Positions 1-12,100 of a DNA stretch of 64,000 nucleotides are shown here, piece after piece; position 1 is the first letter of the stretch, and each line of letters begins with the position of its first letter. Where the stretch lies: NCBI GenBank assembly GCA_038373865.1, contig JAXGGA010000476.1, positions 159,902 to 223,901 of the forward strand, written 5' to 3'. Origin of the DNA: Uloborus plumipes (taxonomy: Eukaryota > Arthropoda > Arachnida > Araneae > Uloboridae). Under the pieces are notes generated by a model. The model saw nothing but the letters and a program-made list of their open reading frames with translations. It ran no database searches and had not been told where the DNA came from. Both the position numbers and the translations under genes were made by a program.

Positions 1-160
1 GGGGTTAAAAGAAAGAGACCACAGAAGTTCTGTTTGTGAATTTTCACACAATATGTTCATAACATGCTCAGCTCCTTGATCCACTAGAAATTCCCCACTT
101 AAGCCATTTTTAGACTGTTCTATAATGTCTGCCGAGATGCTGCTCATTGGGAGGTCGCAT
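1..160 (-). CDS. FYCO1: FYCO1 exon 19, start of GOLD domain, runs off window
   Basis: Residues 1450-1503, with the acceptor [28 protein letters not shown] followed by LLWSLSFNP has the beta-strand pattern of the GOLD domain and the aromatic 'W-x-F' turn seen in vertebrate FYCO1 (ISWVFSSDP). The reading frame is open to the window edge, so the rest of GOLD and the stop codon lie to the left of position 1. Confidence 0.82.
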
Positions 161-3100
161 CTAAGATGTAAAGAACAAAAGTTATAGATAACATTTTTTT
201 TTTTCTTCATGAAGAAAATTTAGCTTATGTGGATTAGATAAATTGGTTTATTTGCAAGTACAGAGAGATTTCTTACACAATTTTATTTTGTAAAGAGTTT
301 TTTTCTAATTTAAATCGACTTTATCACATAAAAATTTTGCAAATAATATGAGGCTGCCTATGCAACATTTTTTTCCATAAACATGCTCAGAAATACCAAT
401 TCTTCATGCAAAATTCTTTTTTTTTTTGAAGTTTGGAGTGTATAAAAAGAATGCAGTAATAATTGTTTTATGCATATCTTCATGTCAAGCCACATTAGTA
501 GTAACCCAAAAAGACTTTAATGTATTTGAATTTACAGGGAAAAAATTATTTTTCCAATCCTATTAATCTGAGAAAGAAAAGAATTTTATGAAATGATTCT
601 TCTTGTAGTAGTTTAATTTCAAGAAAAAAAACAAGCATAAGACTTGCTGAATCGTTTTTATATTTTCAAAACATATGTTTAATAAAATCCACGATCACTT
701 GGATGAAAAAGAAATGAATCCTAAAGAAGTTAGAAAATGACAGATTTTAAAATATAGGAGATAAAATATTAATGATGGTTAAAACAATAAGCAAAATATT
801 TTCTAGAAGAATAACAAATTTCAAATAATTAACATATGAAGTAATTGAAATGATACTTAAATAAAAACTTACGGGTTTCACAGAACCAGATACAAAAAAA
901 TCAAGGCTGAGGCTTAAAAATGTCAGCTAAAATAGCTGTATAAACTTATGACTGAGATTCCTTTCTGAAATACAAGGTTCAAAGATGACTTACAAATTTT
1001 TCTTTTGAGTATTTCCTTTTTCTTCAACGCTCTTTTGGAGAACTATATCAGATTTGTGATGAATAAGCTTTTCTTCTTCTAGTTCATCAGTTCTTTCTTT
1101 TATGTCTTGCAAAGAACTTTTATTCAGTGAAGTTCTGGAATTAGAGTTAACAAAGTTTGTATAATAATGATAATAATAAGTACACAATGATTTACTTAAT
1201 TGCTATTCATAAAGAAATAAAACTGAAGTCTATTATCGATAACCCGAATCTGATAGGACTGAAAATAAAACTCTGACTCTTTGTAAGTTTCAACTTATCA
1301 TTAGTTTCGATTTCCAGCATTTTAATAATGAAAACCTTGGAATATTTAGGTAATATTTAAATAACTGATTAAAATACACATTAATTGTCATTAATAAAAA
1401 TGTACACTATTTAAATTGAAACGTTAAGAACAAAAACAGAAAAAATAAATATTTTTTGTACGTGTTTCATTGTTGTGGGATAATCCCTTATTTTAAGCTG
1501 CAATGAGAAGTTTTGCAACTCAAGAAACAGTAAATGTTAAAGTTTTTTCTACTTTTTAACTATCAAATGTTTATTCACCTCAAAAAAACTTCTAGTTAAG
1601 AGATGTAAACTTCAAGATATGGAGGAAAATTAACATGGAACCAAGGAATTGGAACCTAATAAGAAATTCGAGTTATAGTAACATACAAGTTATAGGACTT
1701 CGAGTTATCGCGAATTGCCTGTAGTTCACAATTGCCAGTGTATATGCAACTCTCAAATAATCTTAAAATATCTAGTATTACATTCCCTTAAAACTTAGGC
1801 AGTGAAATTGATTCTAAAAATATGCATTTCTTATAAAACTGAATTGAGGGATTTTTTTAGATACTGGATATCCTTTTAAAAATTTTAGCTTATAGTAATT
1901 TTAAAATCAGATAGCATACAGAAATTTCTATTTATCCAAAAAAGAGGTCATAATCACTTTTATCCCTGTGAGATCATTAGTCAATCTGACAATTATTTTG
2001 GGAAAAAAAAGATTCCCTCTAAATTTTATAAAAGTTTTAATTTTGTTAAATAGCTACGTTAATAAGTTACAAGACATGAAAGCAATAAAGATAAACATTG
2101 GTAATTTCAATTTAATAATATAAGGGTTATTCCCTGTGAAATGAGCAAAAATGAGAAAAATGGTGGCTGCATGGTAATTGATTTTTATGAAATTTGATAC
2201 ACAGATTTGTTATATGTACGTATAAAAATATCTAAAATATTTTGCCTTTGTATTTTTTTTTTATTTTAATAGTTACATGTAATTAAACATTTTCCCAATT
2301 GAGCAGCATTTGTACAAATGCTAAATGCTGCATTTTTGAAGCCATGTACTATAATTTGCTTATATTTGAAAAAACTAAGTATGTGTCAGAGTGTTTTGAA
2401 ATTAACTACAATAGCCATAATTTTATTTAGAAAGAAAATAAATTTTCCACTTGTAAAAACGTACCCATTTTGCATTGTTGTTGAATCCTGTATTAATATG
2501 TATTGCAAATCAGGAGCACTGGCAAATATTGGAGTTATTTTCTTAGGATTGATAATTTCTCTCACTGGTAATGACACAATGCTTTCAGCAATACTCAATT
2601 GCTCATCTAAAAGATTGAACAAATTGATTTGGATGTGAAATTAAATGCAAAATTATTTTTATAATCTCTATTGTAAGTAGATAAAAAAGTATAAGTTAAA
2701 AAAATTCATTACATATCCAACAATTAACACACACACCAGTATGAAGAACATTTTACTATGTCAAACACTTTAATGTAAAGTTGCATTAGATAGTGACTTT
2801 GGATGCACTGAATAGTGATTTTGCTAGGGATATGAGATATTCAGTGTCTCTTATTCTACTCGATTTGGATATTCAGACCCAATATCTGCCGGATATCAGG
2901 CTCTATACTTGCTTTCAGTTACCTTATACTCTTATTTATTTTCGTAAATGATGCCACTTCAGAACAATAAGTAACAATTATTTGATGCCCTATTTAATTA
3001 AAATTATTATATTAGATATATATACATTTAAAGAACATTTTAAATCCTTGACAAGTAAATGTATTGGGGACTTTAATAATGCTACACACAAAATGAAATA

Positions 3101-6100
3101 TTTTTACTTAACTAATCTTATTAATTTAAACTAATCTTTTAGATGATACACCACACAATAAAGAACTCTCTATCAACAATCTAGTGCGCCCTTTAAAAAT
3201 CAGGATGTGTATCAATGGATTCAAAAACTTAAGCAAAGATGACTTGTTTGTTTTTTTCACTCTGATTTTATCAAAGAGACCTAATTAATATAGAGCTAGC
3301 TCACAATTAAGTGTTCATGCAATTCATCATCACTTATTTTCAAAACACCAATTAGTTAAAACAACAACAATGGATCGGGAGGCACAGTAACATTTTTGTG
3401 CTACTATTGGCATTCTTTTTCTCTTCTCATTTGACACATAATGTTAAGGAATGAAAATGTATAAGTTTTAGTTTTAGAGGAAGGTACATACAGTTCTGGA
3501 GCTATATCTTCCTAAATGTCACTGAATCAAAATAAATTATTACGAAGTCAAATTATAATTTTTAAAATAAGTGCAAAGTGAAATATCTTAAGAGGTTACA
3601 GTACCTTTCTAACAAATTTCTTTAATTTAAGTGAGAAAGTTAATTCTTTGAAATATTTGTTTCTGCACTTGTTTAACAATCAATAATTTATTTTCAAACA
3701 TTAAAAATTTTGAAAACTTTTTTTGAAAATTTGAAAAATGTAAGAAATTTTCAATTTTTTAAAAACCCTAAAGCTTTTTTGTTTCTGCACTAATTTCAAA
3801 ATTTCTTTTTGCTAAATGATCACAAGAATTACCTCAACAAATCTGTGCATTCATTTTCTTATATTTTGATTAGAAAATACACTCAGGCACATTGAAAATA
3901 GCGACCCAAGAAGAAAGCATCGGATTGAAATGAAATTTAATACACATAATGATACAGATGAGAGATTCACTTGATCTCAAAATCAAGACAATTGAACGAA
4001 TACAGGGTAACTTCAATTAGCGCGTTGGACCACCTCTAGCTGCAATACATGCCGCCACACGGTCCGGCATTGAGTTGATTAGACGCCTGATGTTGTCCTG
4101 AGGCAGATGGGCCCACAAATTTGTAACAGCTGACTCCAAATCTAGCACAGAGTGACACGATGGCATCTGACGTTTTAGCTGATCCCATACATGCTCTATA
4201 GGGGATAAGTCGGGGGAGCGGGCCGGCCATGGAAGAGTCTGAAAATGACGTAGGAAGTCTTGAGCAACTCTTGCTGTATGCGGACGAGCATTATCTTGCT
4301 GGAAAATTGCCCCTGGGAGACCATTTAGGAAAGGTCCTACATGGGGTCGAAGAATATCATCAACGTAACGTTGGCCGGTTAAGTTTCCACGCATCACAAT
4401 TAGATTGGACCGGCTATCATAGGATATGGCCCCCCAGACCATTACACCAGCTGTGCGGGCAGTGTGACGTAGAACAGTGTGGGAGGAATTGTACCGCTCA
4501 CCTGGGCGCCTCCACACCCGTACACGGTTATCATCAGTCCCTAAAACAAACCGAGACTCATCACTAAACACAACTTTTTGCCAATTTGTGACATTCCACA
4601 TTGATCTGGCTTGGCACAACTGTAGACGCAGTCGCATTTCAATCCGACGATTTCTTCTTGGGTCGCTATTTTCAATGTGCCTGAGTGTATTTTGTGACCT
4701 TTTATGTAAAAAATTCTTAGAAAATTTTGTTCTTCGAGGTTTAACAAACTCTAAAATTTTTTGTAATTTATAAAACGCTTATTCAATGCACAGTTTTGTT
4801 AAATATATTATCCTGAGAGCAAAAAATATTGCTTTAAAGTTATATCTTTAATAGAAAAAAATTCCTTAGCATTTCCAGTAACATAGAAACACTAAAAACT
4901 GATCACCGAGAAAAAGCACTTTAAAGTTTGGCTTTTCCATTAGAACACATAGCATGCATGCCCTAAAGTCACTCATAACTTTTTAAATAATTTAGCTAGA
5001 ACAATGCTATTTTTTTCTGAGTGTTTTAAATAACTTTTACTTTTGAAATAAGCAATAAAAATTTTTTTGGTCTTATGGTCATTTTTGAGGTACTGTAACC
5101 CCTTAACATTTTCACGCATGAAATCATTAACAACATCTAAAGTACTAATCAGAACTAAATTATTTTTTTAATTGCCTCAGCATAGAAAACAAAAATACAC
5201 TAGGAATTATGCCTCACTTGCTACCTATGTAGCAACCTTTAAAAAATGGGGGAAGCATACTTCAGAAAGTTGGAGACTTTTTAGATATTGTTTAGGAAGA
5301 CATAACAAAGTTATTAGTAAAGAGAAACTGAGTACTATTTTTTTCCAGGAAACACCCTTTTTTTGGCCAATTTTACTGGACTATATTCTGGGTAACAAAA
5401 GCTGGCTTGTCAAACCGAAATTAATTTTCCACTTTTCACACTTTTCCCCTTATGGTTGTCATAGTTACGGCGCTATGGACTTTTTCTCACTTAGCTTTTG
5501 CAACAATGGTTAAATGCAAACCATTAATATTGCTTCATGCGCAAACTGTTATTCAATTGAATTGGCAGTTTGAAGAATGGAACGAAGACCAAAATTTCAA
5601 AATTGGGTTTTTTCGTGATTGTATATCTTCTACTGTGGATACACATGTTTGTGCGAATAAAAGAACAAAAACCAGGTTGGTTTTTGTTCTTCGTTCCCTT
5701 CTTCAAACTGCCGATTCAATTGAGAAATCAACGTTTCTTAAGCAGTTTTTGCTTGAAATGTGTTTTATTTATGTATGCCTAGATTTGTTGGAAAACGTTT
5801 AGAAATAACTGAGATATGAGGATATAAATAAAAGCGTAAACCTAATTCGATAAACAAAATGCCCCAACAGCAGTGCAAGTGGAGCTGCTTTTTTTCATAT
5901 GGTTTCTATGGAGACGACGCAAGATTTCTAAACTTGATACGCCTATTTTGAAGTAACCGATTATAAATACACATGCAACAGCTGTATTCTGATGCAACTT
6001 CTTGTATGATAAAACTTGGATCTGTGCAATGTAAACTACAGTATAAACATCATGCTTAAATTAAGTAAAATTTAACACTAAGCATTCGCAATGCAAAGTT

Positions 6101-9100
6101 ATGAGTGTCTCACATGTTTTCTTATGAGTACTATATTTTTAACGCAAGCAAATGACTGAATACTTTTACTCACTTTATTTTCATTTATATTTATTTTTTA
6201 TACTATTCATTTACATGTGTACTATTTGGAATTTTTGTGAATGTACTCATTAGTTTGAGAATACAAACAGCATTTTTGTGAATTGATTAAGTTTACTGTT
6301 AATAAAAAAGTTAACTGTCAATAAAAATTTCAGTTGCTAAAATAAAATTGCAAAATCCTGTACAAAACAGTGAAACATTCCAAATTAAAAGTTCAAAGTA
6401 ACTTCAAAGAAGGTTGTTGTACTATAATGACTTTTGGCTCAATGCTGAAAGAAATGTAGCTTAAAATACTTTTTCAATGGAAATAAAGTTTTACAATAAC
6501 CTAATTCAAATCTCTACTATTTAATGTAAATAATCTTTTTGGGGGAAGCAGTATTTTATTATTTATGCATTGTTGTTCATTGTAGTATAAGCAATGTTTT
6601 AAACTTGAAAAGAAATGTATTTAGCTCTTTTTTTTGTCCTGTAAATTATGCCTTAAAAGCATTTTGCAAAATCCACTCTAATTAAGAAATCACTTCATGG
6701 AGTGATTTCAAGCTGGATGCAATAATAAAGCTTAGCCACATCAAAACAGCTCCTGATTTGGGATACAAAAAAGTTGATTTTTAAGCTGCATACTGACCAG
6801 AAATAAAACTGCTGCTGCATACAGGATTAAAGAACACATCCTGAATCCCAGCTTCATCTTCACTGTCATCTTCGATCTGAGGTACATCACTGCCTCTCCG
6901 AGCATCATTTTTCATTTCTAAGTACAGCTTATAGCATTCATTGCATACTCTAACTTGTTTACTATTAAATATATATATATATATATATATACTTAGTATT
7001 CAAATAAGTCATGCACTTAAAGAACAAAGTAAAATATAAAATGCAAGTACCTGCTTGATGCTAAAAACAGCCAGTTATTTGAACAAGAGTAGCAAAAAAT
7101 TCTTCCGCAATGCCGACAGTGATGCTGAAAAGGGAATAAAATACACCATACATCAACACCAGAATTCAACAGAGCTTTATCAACAATAGGTGTAGAGGTA
7201 TTCAAAACATTTTTTAATGTAAAAATTATATCTATGTTTTAATACATTTTCAAGATTTGGCAGAAGGAATTTCTCAATTTTCAAAAAGTCTAGCTTTGTT
7301 TGGCTTTGAAATGACATTGTTTAAAATCCTAGATAACTACAAATACTGATTTTATGCAATTAAATTAAAAATGTCAATAACTGTTATTATGTAATGAATA
7401 TATTTACCCTTCCTCAGGATTTTTATTATTTTTATGTCTGGCATGTAACAAAGTTTCATCTTACTTGTTGGAACAAAAAGATGTGTTTTAAACCAAAATA
7501 CATAGCATATTGTAGCAAAAATGTAACAATTTCTATTGCAAATTCGTGATGTACTTAATTTGTTAGTAAATGCCTGTTGGGGACAGAAAATTTAAGTAAC
7601 ATTTCTCCTACATTAAATTTTTTAATACAATTTTATTAAGATACATAATTTATATAAATATTTATTATTCCTTGAAAGTATCTTGAATAAAAAGTCAAAA
7701 TAAATACTTCCATGAAAAAATAAATATAACAAAAAAATTTTTAAATCGAAAAAAAAATCACATTTTTAAGAAATATGCTCTTGTTGATCTTAAAAATCTG
7801 AAAATTAGTTGTCTTTTTTTCTTTTTTTGAAAAGCATTTAAACCAAAAGGAGACTAAATAATAAACATCAAATTTTAGGGGGAAGAACAAGTGCAAAATA
7901 CATACTTATAGTATTTTAATAAAAGAAACAAATAAGGGAGCTAATGATTCATAAAGAATAAATCAAAATAAGATGAACCTAACCAGTTACAAAAAAAAAA
8001 AAAAACTCTCATTGCAATTATCACACTTAGTAAAGCTTGCTCATTTTAGACACCCTGCTACACTTAATACTTCTTATTTTCTGTATTTCTATTCAAGGAC
8101 GATATAACTAATACAGTACGAAAAGAATGAAATCTTAAACATCAACAACATAGAATACAAGATAAAGCAATCCAAATTGTGGAGCTAACGCTCAAATAGT
8201 GTTTTATCACAAAAATTTCAAAAATGTGTAGGGGTGAATATCAGGAAAAGTGCTAATTTAAGTCACAAATGAATTTCTCAAGCACTTCCAAATAAAAACC
8301 AAAAATTTTTCTTTTCCCATACAGTAAACTGCGTCGCACATACAATCCATGACAAAATTTTCAGGTTTTACTTTAATTTGTGACAATAGAGCTCTTTTTA
8401 CTGCCTCAATGTCATGTCGGCAGCGCGTCACACATTCGAATAGCGAAGTTCAAAAAAATCCTGTGGATTATAAAACATCGCAGCAGAAACAAATACTAAA
8501 GGAAATAACGTATTTTATGTTCATCTATGACGATTAACTCTTGTGTTTTAGATAAAATGAATTTAGATCGATAAAAAAAAGCAATTTCTGCTTGTCACAA
8601 GTTTTCATAACATTACGAGTGAGCCAACTTTCGGAATGATAAAATCTAGACAAAACATTTTTTGGCGCCAAAAAAGTACGCTGAGTGAAGCTCTAATATG
8701 TGATGTTTCAGTTCCGATAGAAAATTTTCACTTCGGCTGCATTAAATTACAGGTAAGATTTTTTCAATCTTGACTTTTCTGTTTCTACCAAATGAAGTGT
8801 CATGTCGGCAGCGGAAATTAAGACACAAAATAAAGTAATTTTTCAATTTATTTTTGCATAATGGAAAACAAACCTATTGTCATGAACATAATAAGGTGTT
8901 TTTATTTTCGAATCTGTAATTAGGGATGTTCAGCTATTATATTGCGGGAAATTTGTCATGTCGGCAGCGGTCATGTCGGCAGCGCGGAAGTAGAAGGTAT
9001 TTGTTACGAAACTGATGCGTGCGTTACCGATGTTTCTTCGCAATTTTTTCTTCGTGTTATGAGTTTGCAGAGTTTTAAAGTACACAGATAGATTCAAGTG

Positions 9101-12100
9101 TATCGTTTTTTCTGCCAAATTTTCCCATTTTAGCAGTTTATTCATTGTTTTTTAAATGCTTCAAAAACATGAATTTTTCCGCAAAATTCGAGTTTTCAAA
9201 CAAAATTATTGACTTTTTCTCCCTCTTTTCTTTTACATCAATATTCCTACCTTCGTTCGTAACTACTGCACCCAAAAATATAATTTTGTTTTAAAATGGA
9301 AAACTTAAGAACAGTTTAGTGAAAATTACCCTCCCCCGCCAAACTCTGACTGTCCTGAATTAATTTCGTTTTTTAAGATTGTCTTAAGAATTTTATTTTA
9401 TTTTGATTTTTTAACTATTAACCTATTTATCTGTTTGAAACAAACTTTGTCGCACTTATTTAGACTTAAACTAACTTTTAATTAGTCTCTAATTTATTTA
9501 TAAAACAAAAAAGCGTTCAGACTCTGAAAATATTATTATATTCCAAGTAATAATTATTTTATTTTTGAACATAAAAGGTAGTGAAAGTGATTACTTTTAT
9601 ACACTAAGTGTAAAGTCTGTAATATTTGTCAGTTCGGTAGCATTCTCATCATGTCGGTAACGCTCAAAGACAACCCCCCTAAAAGGGGGGTAAATGTTCA
9701 CCTTGACCATGCCCCTAATTTTAAAAAAATATTGTTACTAACGTGTATTTGAAATACCCTATTAATTTAATTTTCTGAGTATCTTCAAAAATTGAAAATT
9801 TCCATGGTCAAATTGGCACTTTTCCTGATATTCACCCGTAGGTAATTTTTCTTTGAAGTCTACATTGAATAGTACATAAATATGCTAGTATCTTCAGCAA
9901 AAATGAATTTTATCCTATTCCAAGTCAAGTTTGAAAATAGAGGTTTCAATCCAAAAGCATTTTCTCCAACGCTTGTTTTCAGTCGAACGAAAATTCCTCC
10001 AGCCAGCTAATCAGAGTTGCTCTTACTGGTCACCTGTCTCAATCACGAACCAGCCTTAGTTTTCCTCTTTTAATTTTAGAATGGCTGAAGTAATTGGTAG
10101 TGTTTTAGTAAGTATTGCAAATCGTGGAACTAAAAAAAACCCAGATAACTGGTGGGGCAGAAGCAAAAAGGAAACACTATTCTGCATCCTCAGATGTAAA
10201 ACTGCTTATGTTCCTTGCAAACGCAACTTGTAAGAAACTGTCATGTACAAATGCTGAGCCCAAACGAAATTAGGTGCAGACTTTACAAATTTGAAGACAA
10301 ACAGTATAACAAGATTCTATTATATCTTCGTACTTATTACAAAAAAAATTTCTGGAAATAGACCTAATAACCCAAATCAAAACACATTGCAATCAACAGA
10401 CTCACAGCATTCATTTTTTGGTTCTTACTTTATTATTAATGGTAGTTGTAAAAGAATTCCTATAAGTAAGAACAATTTCATGACTATAATGAAAATAGGG
10501 GACTGGGCTAGCCAATACTTCTTCTAAAGTTTATGCTAGCAAACCTATTGAAGAAAAGAGAGAAAAGAATAGAAAATATGATTTGAATGCTAATAAAAAA
10601 AAACAAGGCTAGGGTTAACAAGTTTAAAGACATCAGAAAGCCACTACAGAAGAAAAAAATCGAAGCTATTGTATTTGCACAAGATTAAGTCTAAGAAAAT
10701 TACATGAAATTCACAACAAAAGCTGCAGCGACAATCTAGACAAAGTTCAATTCCTCATGTTCAGAGGATTATGAAAACTAAGGTATAGTGAAATGTGACA
10801 AAATTAATATTTTAATTGGCTTAAAGATATTTATTAATACTAATAATTTGCCTGCTGCACACAATGAGGAAACTCAAGAAGTATGATTGATTGGATGAAG
10901 ATACTGGCTTTAAAATTTAAAGGTTATCTTTATTTTGCAGGTCCATTTTTTCATGTCAAAAATGTTGCTTATCCAAATTTTATAATTGCTAAATCAATAG
11001 TTTGTATTTCAATAATTACTTTTATTTAATTTAAAAAATCTTTCTTTATAAGTAACACATGTTAGTTACCTACTTTTTTACACAAAGAGCATTTTATGCA
11101 CGTTGGAAACATTTACACCATGCTTCCTCCTCCAAGTTCAGTCAGAATGTGGTTTCTCCAAACATCAAATGCATTTTTTTTTTAAATAATTTTATGTTCT
11201 TCTGGTAAGCTATGTTTAAAATCCTCTTTATGACCAGTAATATATGTAGCAAAAATTGTAATTGTAATGTTGCAAACACAAGTTACAGCATAAAATAAGT
11301 TTTCTATCCCCAAAGAGAAAGTACTATTATTTGACTGTTTGCTCCTCAAATATAGTTTATTCACTTAAATTCTAAAGTGAAAAGATTTTTATTTTAAACA
11401 AGCTCATGAAATACAATATATTAGAAAACAAGACTTGACTGAAACCAAATAGTATTTGGTATCTCTATTAAATTTAACACAGATGAAATATAGCTCAGTG
11501 ATATAATGTAAACAAATACTATACCTTTCTAAGCATAAATGAGAAAGAGCTTTTACAGCCTAGGCAACTGTTTGTTTCATGGTTATTCATCCATCGATCT
11601 GATATTTTTGCCTTCTGCATAAAAGCCAATTGATCACTTTTTTTCCACAACATATCTTTTTCCCTAGTTAAAACAAGACTAAAAAATGAAAAACTGTCCA
11701 TTTGCATATACAGGCATAATTCCTTTTGAAAACATTGTATTTAAATAATAAGCAGTAAAAAGTTGAAGTCTGTATGTGATGAATGAAAATTTATTGAAGA
11801 TACATTAAAGTCAACTAACAACATTCAGCAAAGAAAGTCTTTTAAATCAAACGTCAATTAAATGTATTTTACATTAATACAAATGAAAATGTCAGTTAAT
11901 AGGAAGTGCAAATACTTCTTCTTTTGAACTTTACTCTTAGGAAAAAGAAGAGACTTTATTAGCAAATTTGAAAGACTTCTGAAAGTCGTAAGGCAAGAAA
12001 TAATTAAGTAAAATGTCAATTGATACTATGATGTCAGTCTTCGTACAGTCATTTTTTCGTAAATTACTAGGACACATTCCTTGGATGGAATAATCCAGTT

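Larger units (their letters stand above)
2607..6797 (-). other. FYCO1 intron 16
   Basis: 4.2-kb intron. It holds a deleted Tc1-like element (3880-4687) and an imperfect 42-bp inverted repeat (5553-5723). The rest is AT-rich without recognisable content. A perfect 10-bp hairpin (GAAATCACTT ... AGTGATTTC) at 6687-6710 lies just inside the 5' splice site side. Confidence 0.65.

Noticed and set aside
2318..2638. 106-codon plus-strand open frame
   Set aside because: Antisense of FYCO1 exon 17, which has matching splice sites and phase.
5172..5802. Two overlapping plus-strand open frames of 113 and 116 codons
   Set aside because: Low-complexity, AT-rich, overlapping an inverted repeat. No homology or gene context.
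8412..9662. Regularly repeated 14-mers as a possible CRISPR-like array
   Set aside because: Spacing is irregular, repeats are too short, the genome is eukaryotic and the repeats lie inside an element with its own ends.
11666..11678. Alternative in-frame acceptor (CTAG|GGAAAAAG) for exon 14
   Set aside because: It keeps the frame but has a poorer pyrimidine tract and would drop residues that match the family (LVLT). It remains possible as an alternative splice.
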